A stretch of 64,000 nucleotides of DNA from Frankia sp. RB7 (lineage in GTDB: Bacteria; Pseudomonadota; Alphaproteobacteria; Rhizobiales; Xanthobacteraceae). Location: the NCBI GenBank assembly GCA_030403585.1, contig JAUEPE010000004.1, positions 182,668 through 246,667 on the forward strand, written 5' to 3'. Shown here piece by piece: positions 52,715-61,312 of this stretch (position 1 is its first letter; every line of letters starts with the position of its first letter). The position numbers were made by a program, and so were the translations under genes. A model generated the notes under the pieces. That model ran no database searches and was not told the origin of the DNA. It was given only the letters and a program-made list of their open reading frames with translations.

Positions 52715-53224
52715 ATGACCGACCTCGCCGTCCAGATCCCCGAGACCAGCCGCCGCCTCGACGCCATCGATCGCAAGATCCTGATGGTGCTCCAGGACGA
52801 TGCCTCCCTGTCGGTCGCCGAAATCGGCGATCGGGTCGGGCTATCCTCGACCCCCTGCTGGAAGCGCATCCAGCGCCTGGAGGCCGACGGCGTGATCCTG
52901 AAGCGGGTGGCGCTGGTCGATCAGAACAAGATCGGGCTCGGAATCTCCGTGTTCGTCTCGGTGGAGAGTTCCGATCATTCCGACGCCTGGCTCAAGAAAT
53001 TCGCCGAGGCGGTCAGCGCCATGCCCGAGGTGATGGAATTCTACCGGATGGCCGGCGACGTCGATTACATGCTCCGCGTCGTGGTCGCCGACATGCAGGC
53101 CTATGACATCTTCTACAAGAAGCTGATCAGCGCCGTGCCGCTGAAGAACGTCACCTCGCGCTTCGCGATGGAGAAGATCAAGTCGGTCACGGCGCTGCCG
53201 ATCCCGGCCGTGGTCGCGGCCTGA
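52715..53224 (+). CDS. Lrp/AsnC family transcriptional regulator
   Basis: This is a 169-residue regulator. The HTH (LDAIDRKILMVLQDDASLSV then AEIGDRVGLSSTPCWKRIQRLE) is at residues 15-55. The C-terminal RAM ligand-binding domain follows (VFVSVESSDHSDAWLKKFAE, MAGDVDYMLRVVVADMQAYD). Such proteins sense amino acids and control their metabolism or export. The adjacent genes do not name the target; a palindrome before it suggests autoregulation. Confidence 0.92.
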   Translation: MTDLAVQIPETSRRLDAIDRKILMVLQDDASLSVAEIGDRVGLSSTPCWKRIQRLEADGVILKRVALVDQNKIGLGISVFVSVESSDHSDAWLKKFAEAVSAMPEVMEFYRMAGDVDYMLRVVVADMQAYDIFYKKLISAVPLKNVTSRFAMEKIKSVTALPIPAVVAA

Positions 53225-53235
53225 AACCCTGCCGA

Positions 53236-54588
53236 TTACGCCGGTTGAAACACCGGCAGCGCGACCTTGACGCGTGTGCCTCCGTTTGGGGCCGCGCCGA
53301 TATCGATCGTGCCGCTATGGGCCTCGACCAGACTGCGCACCACGGCGAGGCCGAGGCCGGCGCCGCCGGTCGCGCGGTTCCGGGATTTCTCCAACCGATG
53401 AAACGGCTCAAGCACCGTCTGCCGTTGGTCGACCGGAATTCCGGGCCCGTCGTCGTCGATCGAAACCACGATCGCGCCGTCCTTCAGAGCGGTCAGCACA
53501 TGCGCGTCGTGGCCATAGGCGAGCGCGTTGTCGATGATGTTGGCAAGAATCCGCCGCAGCGCCAGCCGGTCGCCGAGCACGATCGCATCCCGCGCATGCG
53601 CGTCCGTCACCAGGTCGACCGGGGCACCCTGCGCACGGCGGTCATGCACCTCGGCGGCGATCAGCGCGACGAACTCCACCATTTCCTGCGACAGGCCGGC
53701 GGCGCCGGCCCGCGTCGACAGGAGGGCGTCGTCGAGCAGCCGGATCATGTCGTCGATATCGGCAACCGCCCGCTGCCGCTCGGCATCATCGGGAATGTGC
53801 TCGACGCGCAGGCGCAGCCTGGTCGCAAACGTCCTGACATCATGCGCGATGCCGCCAACCAGCGTCATGCGCGCGCGCAGCATCTCCGCGAGCCGACCCT
53901 GCAAGCGGTTGAACGCAGCGATGACGGCACGGATCTCCGGCGCACTACGTCGCGCATCCGGCAGCGGCGGCGGATCGACTGACAGGTCGACGCGATCGAC
54001 GGCCGCGGCGAGTTGCGCCAGCGGCCGCGTCTCGCGCTGCATGACGAGCAGCGCGAGCAGCGCCACGATCGATCCGAACAGGCCCGCGCCAAAGCCGACT
54101 GGAAGACCGAGCGGAGTGACAGGCAGACGGGTATAGGCATCGATGATCAGCATCTCGCCGCTGCGCAGACCGATCCGGAACTCGATCGCATTGGCCATCA
54201 GCCGCGCGATGCGCGGAAACACCTGGCTGATGCGATGATCGGGCGGCGACACGATCTCGATAGAGCGGCCCGCAAGACCGGCCGCATAGGTTTCGCGCAA
54301 TTGTTGCTGCTCCGATGGCGTCTCGCCGCTGACCGGCGCGCTCGACAGCGCGATCCGCACCTTGAACTGCGGCGATGACACCGCATCGAGAATCGCCTTT
54401 CGCTGCTCCACGGTTGAGCGCTCGACCAGAGTCGCCAGCGCATCGAGGCGTGCCGGCGAGGGGCGGGTCAGGTCGTTCTCATGGACCGTCGTCCGGTAGA
54501 AGATCCCGACGACGACGGTGACAACTACCGAGAATCCGATCAGCGTAATCAGTGCCAGCCGCGCCGCGAGCGTCACCCGCAGCATCAC
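53236..54588 (-). CDS. Two-component sensor histidine kinase
   Basis: This is a 450-residue kinase. The first membrane helix (about 6-27) and the second (about 162-184, LPVGFGAGLFGSIVALLAL) enclose a periplasmic domain. A HAMP-like linker and the H box VGGIAHDVRTFATRLRLRVE follow, then the ATPase domain with N box (RILANIIDNALAYG), G1 (IDDDGPGIP) and G2 (GAGLGLAVVRSLVEAHSG). It overlaps the response regulator gene by four bases. The periplasmic domain has no recognised ligand-binding fold. Confidence 0.93.
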   Translation of the reverse strand: MMLRVTLAARLALITLIGFSVVVTVVVGIFYRTTVHENDLTRPSPARLDALATLVERSTVEQRKAILDAVSSPQFKVRIALSSAPVSGETPSEQQQLRETYAAGLAGRSIEIVSPPDHRISQVFPRIARLMANAIEFRIGLRSGEMLIIDAYTRLPVTPLGLPVGFGAGLFGSIVALLALLVMQRETRPLAQLAAAVDRVDLSVDPPPLPDARRSAPEIRAVIAAFNRLQGRLAEMLRARMTLVGGIAHDVRTFATRLRLRVEHIPDDAERQRAVADIDDMIRLLDDALLSTRAGAAGLSQEMVEFVALIAAEVHDRRAQGAPVDLVTDAHARDAIVLGDRLALRRILANIIDNALAYGHDAHVLTALKDGAIVVSIDDDGPGIPVDQRQTVLEPFHRLEKSRNRATGGAGLGLAVVRSLVEAHSGTIDIGAAPNGGTRVKVALPVFQPA

Positions 54589-55307
54589 GACACCTGCTTG
54601 ACGGTCGCGGTGAACAGATAGCCGCCGTTGCGCACCGTCGTGATCAGGTTGGAGCCGGGGCTCGCGCCGTCGAGCTTCTTGCGCAGCCGCGAGATCAGCA
54701 TGTCCACCGTGCGATCGAACGGCTCGGCTGAACGCCCACGGGTCCAGTCGAGGATCTGATCGCGGGTCAGCACCCGGCGCGGCCGCTGCACGAAGCAGCC
54801 GAGCAAGTCGAACTCCGCGCTGGTCAATTGCAGCGCCTCGATCTCGTTCTCGACCGCCTCGACGCTGCGGGCATCGAGATCGATCACGAACCGGTCGAAA
54901 GCGAAGCGGCGGACCAGCAGCCTCGCGGTTCCGCCGTTGGCACGGCGCAAGATGGCGCGAACCCGCGCCAGCAGCTCGCGCGGACCGAATGGCTTTGCGA
55001 GATAATCGTCGGCGCCCATTTCGAGGCCCACCACGCGATCGATCTCGTCGCTCTTGGCGGTCAGCATCAGGATCGGCAGGGAGTCGTCGGCGCGCAAGCG
55101 GCGGCAGATCGAGAGTCCGTCCTCGCCCGGCAGCATCAGATCAAGGATCACGAGATCCGGCCGCAGGCGCTGGAGCATCGCATCCATCGCCTTGCCGTCG
55201 GCGACGCAGGCGACCTCGAACCCCTCGCGCCGCATGAAGTCGGCCACGAGGCGGCTGATCTCGGGATCGTCCTCCACCATGAGAATCGTGGCCGGCTGCG
55301 CGTTCAT
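54585..55307 (-). CDS. OmpR/PhoB family response regulator
   Basis: This is a 240-residue regulator. The receiver has the acidic pair (MVEDDPE), the phospho-acceptor aspartate in DLVILDLMLPGEDG, and lysine in DDYLAKPFGPREL. The DNA-binding winged helix (LTSAEFDLLGCFVQRPRRVL, RTVDMLISRLRKKLDGASPG, NGGYLFTATV) completes it. ATG 55307 (MNAQPATILMVEDD) is preferred to 55337. It is divergent from small exported genes across a region with a TGTTACA direct repeat, and probably controls them and itself. Confidence 0.94.
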   Translation of the reverse strand: MNAQPATILMVEDDPEISRLVADFMRREGFEVACVADGKAMDAMLQRLRPDLVILDLMLPGEDGLSICRRLRADDSLPILMLTAKSDEIDRVVGLEMGADDYLAKPFGPRELLARVRAILRRANGGTARLLVRRFAFDRFVIDLDARSVEAVENEIEALQLTSAEFDLLGCFVQRPRRVLTRDQILDWTRGRSAEPFDRTVDMLISRLRKKLDGASPGSNLITTVRNGGYLFTATVKQVS

Positions 55308-55356
55308 GACCGTATTGTGGACGACGGCACGCGCCACGCAAGAGCAGCGGCGTGGT

Positions 55357-55373
55357 TGTTACATAGTGTTACA
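55357..55373. promoter_or_regulatory. Direct repeat TGTTACA, candidate response-regulator site
   Basis: TGTTACA occurs at 55357 and 55367, exactly 10 bases apart. OmpR/PhoB-type regulators bind such 10-11 bp-phased direct repeats. It lies between the response regulator gene and the divergent gene at 55495. Confidence 0.6.
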
Positions 55374-55494
55374 CGCGTCCGACAAACTCATAACAATCGT
55401 TTCCTCCCCGCGATGTGGTGCCGACGCCGCGGCTTCAGTCTCCTCGCATGGCTTCCGCTCACGGCAAGCTTTCACCGTCAAGGAGACGACGACC

Positions 55495-55716
55495 ATGAAC
55501 AAGTTCTTCCTCACCTCCCTCGTCATCGGCGCCCTCTCGATCGCCGCCGCGGCCGATGCCAACGCCTGGACGCGATCGGCGACCGGCTCCGGACCGCGCG
55601 GCACCTCCAGCGTTACCGCGACGGGCGGCTGCGCCAACGGAAGCTGCTCGCGCAACGTCACCCGCACCGGCCCGGCCGGCAACACCTACACGCGTACCGG
55701 CACGATCTCGCGCTGA
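55495..55716 (+). CDS. Small exported Gly/Thr/Ser-rich protein, 73 aa
   Basis: A signal peptide (about residues 1-24, ADANA) is followed by a 49-residue mature part made of short, similar units: TGSGPRGTSSVTATGGCANG then SCSRNVTRTGPAGNTYTRTG. The motif TG-x-GPxG recurs, and two cysteines are spaced CANGSC. The family is not named. AAGGAGA precedes the start. It is the first gene of the run divergent from the two-component system and likely one of its targets. Confidence 0.7.
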   Translation: MNKFFLTSLVIGALSIAAAADANAWTRSATGSGPRGTSSVTATGGCANGSCSRNVTRTGPAGNTYTRTGTISR

Positions 55717-55788
55717 GCCGGACCGGGCCGTCGTCGCGTCTGCCCCACGCGGCGGCGGCTCGCACCCTCGAAAGCCCAGGAGAACAGC

Positions 55789-56100
55789 ATGTTCAACATC
55801 TCTCATCCGATCCCGCGCACGCCTATCGCAATCGCGACGGCGTTGTTTGCCGCGACCGTCACGCCGTGCTTCGCGCAGGCCCAGGTTCCGGTCGAGATGC
55901 GCAGCGAAGCGATGCTCCTGCTGCGGGCGTGCAGCGCCGACTATGACCGCCTGTGCAGCAATGTCACGCCGGGCGGCGGACGCATCCTCGCCTGCCTGAA
56001 GTCCCATGCCGACCAGCTCAGCGCCGCCTGCGCACAGATGATGCCGCGCGCGCAGACGCTGCGGGATCGAGCGATCACGGCGGGCGTGATGCCGAAATAG
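55789..56100 (+). CDS. Secreted cysteine-rich repeat protein, 103 aa
   Basis: A signal peptide (about residues 1-30, PCFAQA) precedes a single cysteine-rich GLG1/FGFR-like repeat with the C-x(9)-C-x(11)-C-x(11)-C style spacing seen in RACSADYDRLCSNVTPGGGR, ACLKSHADQL and SAACAQM. Such repeats occur in bacterial exported proteins of unknown role. It lies 72 bases after the small Gly/Thr-rich gene and 9 bases before the hydroxylase gene. Confidence 0.8.
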   Translation: MFNISHPIPRTPIAIATALFAATVTPCFAQAQVPVEMRSEAMLLLRACSADYDRLCSNVTPGGGRILACLKSHADQLSAACAQMMPRAQTLRDRAITAGVMPK

Positions 56101-56109
56101 GAGGGCGTC

Positions 56110-56946
56110 ATGAGCATGTCACTGGTGTTCGATCCGACGCTGCGGCGTGTGATCCTTGCAACGGCGATCGGCCTGATGCTGCTCGAATACGGCATCGGCC
56201 GGCTCGCGCATCGCGAGACTCACGACTGGCGGGAGAGCGTTGCGTCATTCGGTGTCGCGCTCGGACAAAATCTGCTGCGCGCGGTGGAGGCCGGCATTCT
56301 CGCCGTGCCATTTGCGTTCCTTTACGAGCACCGCTTGTTCGACTTCGATCAGACCGGCCCGCTTGCGCTCGCCGGATTGTTCGTCAGCAGCGAGTTTCTC
56401 TACTACTGGCAACATCGTGCCTCGCATCGCATTCGCTGGATGTGGGCGACGCATGCGGTACATCACTCGACGACGCGGCTGAACCTGACGGCGGCGATCC
56501 GGCTCGGCTGGACCGGCAACATCTCGGGTAACTTCCTGTTCTTCCTGCCGCTCGCACTGATCGGCTTTCATCCCTTCGCGATCGTCGCGATGCTCGGGAC
56601 TAACCTGCTCTATCAGTTCTTCATCCACAGCGACTTCGCACCGAACCTTGGCATCCTCGAATGGGTGCTCAACACGCCGAGCCATCATCGCGTGCATCAT
56701 GCATGCAACGAGCCGTGCCTCGACAGGAATTACGGCGGCATCCTGATCGTGTTCGACCGCCTGTTCGGGACCTTTGCCCAACGGCCATCCGACCAGCAGC
56801 TTCGCTATGGCGTTGTCGGCGGCACGCCGTCCTTCAATCCGGTCCGGATCGCGCTCGGCGAGTGGATCGCGATGCTGCATGACGCCCGCAAGGCGCAAGG
56901 CACGAGCGCAAAACTGCGCGTCCTGCTCGGCCCACCGGGAGGCTAA
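56110..56946 (+). CDS. Sterol desaturase/fatty acid hydroxylase family protein
   Basis: This is a 278-residue di-iron membrane enzyme with about four helices. The histidine clusters are present: HRASHR (HxxxH), HAVHHS (HxxHH) and HHRVHHACN (HxxHH). Reactions in this family include hydroxylation or desaturation of sterols, fatty acids and hopanoids. The preceding cysteine-rich protein gene is only 9 bases away, and a two-component system lies upstream, so a stress-regulated envelope lipid change is one plausible role (inference). Confidence 0.9.
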   Translation: MSMSLVFDPTLRRVILATAIGLMLLEYGIGRLAHRETHDWRESVASFGVALGQNLLRAVEAGILAVPFAFLYEHRLFDFDQTGPLALAGLFVSSEFLYYWQHRASHRIRWMWATHAVHHSTTRLNLTAAIRLGWTGNISGNFLFFLPLALIGFHPFAIVAMLGTNLLYQFFIHSDFAPNLGILEWVLNTPSHHRVHHACNEPCLDRNYGGILIVFDRLFGTFAQRPSDQQLRYGVVGGTPSFNPVRIALGEWIAMLHDARKAQGTSAKLRVLLGPPGG

Positions 56947-57068
56947 TCCACCACCTCACGATTGAATTCAGGCGATCAATGCGCCGATCGCGAGAGATAG
57001 TAATCTTACATACCGCCGCTAACCGGATATTTACCGGGAATTAGCCTCGACCGCCTACTTTCCCAACC

Positions 57069-57401
57069 ATGGAGGGGAAAGCTGCGATTCCGTCCCAGCG
57101 GTGGCCCGCCTGGGCAAATGCGGCAGCTTTGCTGGTCGCAGGCTGGGTCACGCTCGCAATCCTCACCTTACAAGTTCGTCCGGGCACGGCTGTTGTCGCG
57201 GTTGCGTTTCCACCCTGGTGGAGCACGCAGCAGGTTTTTCAGGCTACGGGATCGGCGCAAGCGTCGATCGTGAGGGCAACCGCCCTTCCCACTCTCCTCG
57301 TCGTCCGCCCGGATGACCATGACGGACTGACCCGCCTGCATGACGCCGGCGCATGGTTCGTGATGGACGCGCAAGCGGTCTCAGCATGTTTTGGCAGATA
57401 G
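57069..57401 (+). CDS. Small membrane-anchored hypothetical protein, 110 aa
   Basis: One membrane helix (about residues 15-34, NAAALLVAGWVTLAILTLQV) is followed by a compact 75-residue domain (AVVAVAFPPWWSTQQVFQAT, LLVVRPDDHDGLTRLHDAGA). I do not recognise a characterised family. It precedes the chemoreceptor gene by 46 bases and is likely co-transcribed with it, which makes an accessory role in sensing possible but unproven. Confidence 0.65.
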   Translation: MEGKAAIPSQRWPAWANAAALLVAGWVTLAILTLQVRPGTAVVAVAFPPWWSTQQVFQATGSAQASIVRATALPTLLVVRPDDHDGLTRLHDAGAWFVMDAQAVSACFGR

Positions 57402-57447
57402 CCTTTTGGCGTGTAGCCATCCGGCACGTAGTCCTGGAGAGGATCAG

Positions 57448-58917
57448 ATGGTTGTCGAGAACGACGGACTGGAATCGCTGCGTCAGACCACCAGCAAGAT
57501 CCTGGTCGCGACACTCTGGCTGCATGTGCCGATCAGCGTGACGATCGGGCTGGCGCTGGGCAAGGCCTGGCTGATCCCCGCAATCTTCATGGCAATCTTC
57601 GCACTCGTCGCGACCCTGTCCTGGCGCATGTCGGGCAATGGCCTCTCGACGCGCCTGGTGTTTTCCGTCGCACTGATGAGCGGCGTGTCGATGTTCACCT
57701 GGCAGTTCGAGGGACATCCCTGGCAGATCGACATGCACATGTACTTCTTCGCGGCGCTGGCCTGTACCGTCGCCTATTGCGACTACCGGCCGATCGTCGC
57801 CGCGACGGTTGCGGTCGCTCTGCATCACATCGCGCTGAACTTCCTGCTGCCCGCGGCGATCTATCCCGGCGGCTCCGATTTCGGCCGCGTCGTGCTGCAT
57901 GCGGCGATCCTGCTGATCGAGGCCGGCGTGCTGATCGCGCTGGCGCACAAGCTGCAGGAGCTGTTCGAGACCACGGCGGTGAAGACCGCAGAAGCGCAGG
58001 CCGCGACGGCCGCGGAGGCGCGCGCCAACCAGGAGCGCGGCGAGGTCGAGCAACGGGCCAAGGACGAGCGCGAGGCGGCCAAGCAGCGCCTCGCCAGCAA
58101 CTTCGAACGCAGGATCGGTGGCATCGTGCAGGCGGTGGCGATCGCAGCCGGCGAAGTGCAGCATCTGTCGTCCGCGATGAGCAGCAACAGCACCGACACC
58201 GTGCGGCAGACCGCCGCCGCGGCCGCCGCTTCGAACCAGGCCTCCGGCAACGTCGAGACGGTCGCGGCTGCGACCGAAGAGCTTACTGCATCGGTCAACA
58301 GCATCACGCAGCAGGTCGCCCGCTCCGCCGAGATCGCGGCAAAGGCCGCCGGCGAAGCCCGCCGCACCAATGAGGTGGTCGAAGGCCTTGCCACCGGTAC
58401 GCAGAAGATCGGCGAGGTCGTCACTCTCATTCAGAACATCGCAAGCCAGACCAATCTGCTGGCGTTGAACGCGACGATCGAGGCGGCCCGTGCCGGTGAG
58501 CATGGCAGGGGCTTCGCGGTGGTCGCCAGCGAGGTGAAGGCGCTGGCAAACCAGACCGCGAAGGCGACCGAAGAGATCTCGGCGCAGATCCAGAGCATCC
58601 AGAGCGCGACCGGTGATGCCGTCAACGCCATCCAGGCGATCGGCGCGACCATCGCAGAAATCGACGAGATCTCGGGTCAGATCTCGACCGCCGTCGACCA
58701 GCAGAGCCTGGCGACACGCGAGATCGCCGGCAGCCTGCAACAGGCCGCCACCGGCACGCGAGAAGTGAACGACAACATCGTCGGTGTCAGCAAAGCCTCC
58801 GAGCAGGCCGGCACCGCCGCCTCGAAGATGCATCAGGCGGCCGCCGGACTGTCGTCGCAGTCCGACCGTCTCAAGGCCGAGGTCGATAGCTTTCTGGGCT
58901 CGCTGCGGACGGCGTAG
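57448..58917 (+). CDS. Chemoreceptor with multi-span membrane sensor
   Basis: This is a 489-residue methyl-accepting protein. Instead of a periplasmic domain it has about six membrane helices in the first 175 residues, with several histidines in or near them (EGHPWQIDMHMYFF, VALHHIALNFLL). A coiled linker (about 185-225) leads to the signalling coil with the tip AGTs-like [20 protein letters not shown] and [17 protein letters not shown]. No HAMP domain is evident. Such receptors usually sense membrane-linked or redox signals. It begins at ATG 57448. Confidence 0.88.
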   Translation: MVVENDGLESLRQTTSKILVATLWLHVPISVTIGLALGKAWLIPAIFMAIFALVATLSWRMSGNGLSTRLVFSVALMSGVSMFTWQFEGHPWQIDMHMYFFAALACTVAYCDYRPIVAATVAVALHHIALNFLLPAAIYPGGSDFGRVVLHAAILLIEAGVLIALAHKLQELFETTAVKTAEAQAATAAEARANQERGEVEQRAKDEREAAKQRLASNFERRIGGIVQAVAIAAGEVQHLSSAMSSNSTDTVRQTAAAAAASNQASGNVETVAAATEELTASVNSITQQVARSAEIAAKAAGEARRTNEVVEGLATGTQKIGEVVTLIQNIASQTNLLALNATIEAARAGEHGRGFAVVASEVKALANQTAKATEEISAQIQSIQSATGDAVNAIQAIGATIAEIDEISGQISTAVDQQSLATREIAGSLQQAATGTREVNDNIVGVSKASEQAGTAASKMHQAAAGLSSQSDRLKAEVDSFLGSLRTA

Positions 58918-58940
58918 TTTTTCGGGAGAGCGCCTCTAAC

Positions 58941-58964
58941 CTCTCCCCGTAAGAACGGGGCGAG
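58941..58964 (+). terminator. Terminator-like hairpin after chemoreceptor
   Basis: CTCTCCCCGT and ACGGGGCGAG pair with one mismatch around AAGA. The same hairpin, with a longer perfect stem, occurs at 40572-40599. It lies between convergent genes and may end transcription from both sides. Confidence 0.6.
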
Positions 58965-58974
58965 GGAGAATATC

Positions 58975-60474
58975 TCAGATCGTCTGATTGTACTCGCCGA
59001 CTTCGGGATGGGTGCGCAGCACGCTGTTCACCATCTCGAACATGTCGTGCATGCGCTGTTCGGAGACCGGGCTCTCGACCACGACGACGAGCTCAGGCTT
59101 GTTCGAAGAAGCGCGCACCAGGCCCCAGCTACCGTCCTCGACCGTGACGCGCACGCCGTTGACGGTGACGAGATCGCGGATCGACTGACCGCCGATCCTG
59201 GCGCCCTTGGCCTGCAAGCCTTCGAAGTGCTTCACGACCTGGTCGATGACGCCGTACTTCACCTCGTCGGCGCAATGCGGCGACATGGTCGGCGACGACC
59301 ATGTCTTCGGCAGCGCGTTCTTCAGATCGGCCATCGACTTGCCGGGCGCGCGGTCGAGCATGTCGCAGATCGCGATCGCCGACACCAGGCCGTCGTCATA
59401 GCCGCGTCCATACGGCTTGTTGAAGAAGAAATGGCCGGACTTCTCGAAGCCCGCGAGCGCGCCGGTCTCATGGGTGCGGCGCTTCATGTAGGAATGACCG
59501 GTCTTCCAATAGGTGGTCTTGGCGCCCTGCTTCTGCAGCACGGGATCGGTGATGAACAGGCCGGTCGATTTCACGTCGACGATGAACTGCGCGTCCTTGT
59601 GGATCGCCGACATGTCGCGCGCCAGCATCACGCCGACCTTGTCGGCGAAGATCTCCTCGCCGGTGTTGTCGACCACGCCGCAGCGGTCACCGTCGCCGTC
59701 GAAGCCGAGGCCGACATCGGCCTTGTGCTGCAGCACCGCGTCGCGGATCGCGTGCAGCATCTCCATGTCTTCCGGATTCGGATTGTATTTCGGGAAGGTG
59801 TGGTCGAGCTCGGTGTCGAGCGGGATCACCTCGCAGCCGATCGCCTCCAGCACCTGCGGCGCGAACGCGCCGGCCGTGCCGTTGCCGCAGGCCGCGACGA
59901 CCTTGAGCTTGCGCTTGAGCTTCGGACGGCTGGTGAGATCGGCGATGTAGCGCGCCGGATAGTTTTCGTGGAACTGGTAGGAGCCGCCGGCCTTGTTCTT
60001 GAAATCGGCGTTGAGCACGATCTCCTTCAACCGCGTCATCTCGTCAGGGCCGAAGGTCAGCGGGCGGTTGGCACCCATCTTCACGCCGGTCCAGCCATTG
60101 TCGTTGTGCGAGGCGGTGACCATGGCGCAGCAGGGCACGTCGAGATCGAACTGAGCGAAATAGGCCATCGGCGTCACCGCAAGGCCGATGTCGTGCACCT
60201 TGCAACCGGCTGCCATCAGGCCGGAGATCAGCGCATATTTGATCGAGGCCGAATAGCCGCGGAAGTCATGCCCGGTGACGATCTCCTGGCTGACACCGAG
60301 CTCCGCGATCAGCGCGCCCAGCCCCATGCCGAGCGCCTGTATCCCCATCAGGTTGATTTCCTTCTGGAACAGCCAGCGCGCGTCATATTCGCGAAAACCC
60401 GTGGCCTTCACCATCGGCTCGGATTCGAAGGCATAGGTGTTGGGCAGCAACACGGATTTCGGCTTGGGAAACAT
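58975..60474 (-). CDS. Phosphomannomutase/phosphoglucomutase
   Basis: This is a 499-residue alpha-D-phosphohexomutase. The active-site phosphoserine is in VTASHNDNGWTGVKMG (near 118-133), the metal-binding loop is FDGDGDRCGVV, the sugar-binding loop is FEKSGHFFFNKP and the phosphate-binding loop is near the C-terminus (VRASSNKPELVV). It interconverts hexose 1- and 6-phosphates for polysaccharide and LPS synthesis. The stop lies close to the hairpin after the chemoreceptor gene. Confidence 0.93.
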   Translation of the reverse strand: MFPKPKSVLLPNTYAFESEPMVKATGFREYDARWLFQKEINLMGIQALGMGLGALIAELGVSQEIVTGHDFRGYSASIKYALISGLMAAGCKVHDIGLAVTPMAYFAQFDLDVPCCAMVTASHNDNGWTGVKMGANRPLTFGPDEMTRLKEIVLNADFKNKAGGSYQFHENYPARYIADLTSRPKLKRKLKVVAACGNGTAGAFAPQVLEAIGCEVIPLDTELDHTFPKYNPNPEDMEMLHAIRDAVLQHKADVGLGFDGDGDRCGVVDNTGEEIFADKVGVMLARDMSAIHKDAQFIVDVKSTGLFITDPVLQKQGAKTTYWKTGHSYMKRRTHETGALAGFEKSGHFFFNKPYGRGYDDGLVSAIAICDMLDRAPGKSMADLKNALPKTWSSPTMSPHCADEVKYGVIDQVVKHFEGLQAKGARIGGQSIRDLVTVNGVRVTVEDGSWGLVRASSNKPELVVVVESPVSEQRMHDMFEMVNSVLRTHPEVGEYNQTI

Positions 60475-60673
60475 TGAGACGGTCTCGTGAAAATGACGGG
60501 AATTGATGCAGCCTTAGCGAATGCCGGGCCGCAGCGGAAGGCAGGAATGAAGGCTTATGGCGGATAATTGCGGCAGTTTGGTAACGGAAAAACGCGGCCT
60601 GGCGCGAGAACTTCTGCCTGGGCCGCCCTAAAAATTCGTGCGAACGACTGTTCCTCAGCGCGACAAGGCGCTT

Positions 60674-61186
60674 TTACTGCTCCAGCACCATCTGGCCGTT
60701 GGCGTACTCAAAGCGCTTCAGGCGGGACAGGAAGGAGAGGCCGAGCAGGTTCTCGGACAACGCCGCGTCCGGCAGCACCATGGCATCGACGTCGCGCACG
60801 ACGAGACCGCCGACATCCAGCATGGCAATGCGCGTGCGCGCGGCCTTGATGGTGCCGTTGGCGGTGGTGACGGTGGCGTTGTAGTCGTTGCGCGAGGGAC
60901 GCAGACCGAAACGGGCAGCCGAGGTCTCGTTCAGCGCCACCACGGAGGCGCCGGTGTCGACCATGAAGCCGATGCGCTGGCCGTCGATGCGGCCTTCGGT
61001 CTGGAAGTGGCCGCGGCCGTCGCGGGGAATGTTGAGGCTGCGGCCGCCGGCCGGCGCCGTGGCCGCAAGCGCGACCGTCGTATGCGGCGCTGACGTGGCG
61101 GACGCGGAGCTCATCTTGTCTGCCATCTGCGCCATGAAGGTGCCCAGGCCGATCATGACGGCCGCGATGATCATAATGTTACGCAT
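60674..61186 (-). CDS. Retropepsin-like aspartic protease (clan AA)
   Basis: This is a 170-residue periplasmic-facing protein with an N-terminal membrane anchor (about residues 2-24) and a retropepsin-like single-domain fold. The active-site motif is GFMVDTGASVVALN (DTG); ISMLDVGGL-type strands (RIAMLDVGGLVVRDVDAMVL) and the closing LLGLSFLSRLKRFEY are typical of the bacterial TIGR02281 group. It is likely active as a dimer. ATG 61186 is preferred because GGAAG lies six bases upstream; 61219 and 61222 are possible. The substrate is unknown. Confidence 0.87.
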   Translation of the reverse strand: MRNIMIIAAVMIGLGTFMAQMADKMSSASATSAPHTTVALAATAPAGGRSLNIPRDGRGHFQTEGRIDGQRIGFMVDTGASVVALNETSAARFGLRPSRNDYNATVTTANGTIKAARTRIAMLDVGGLVVRDVDAMVLPDAALSENLLGLSFLSRLKRFEYANGQMVLEQ

Positions 61187-61312
61187 CACACCACTTCCGA
61201 GCCGAAATCTCGATTTCATCACGCGGCACGCCCGTCCGCGAGCGCCATCACGGCAGAGCCGGTGTCATTTTGACGAAAAGGATGAGCGTACGGTTAATGG
61301 CGGGGTGATTTC

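Noticed and set aside
59008..60477. 489-codon plus-strand frame over the phosphohexomutase
   Set aside because: Antisense to a gene with all four active-site loops.
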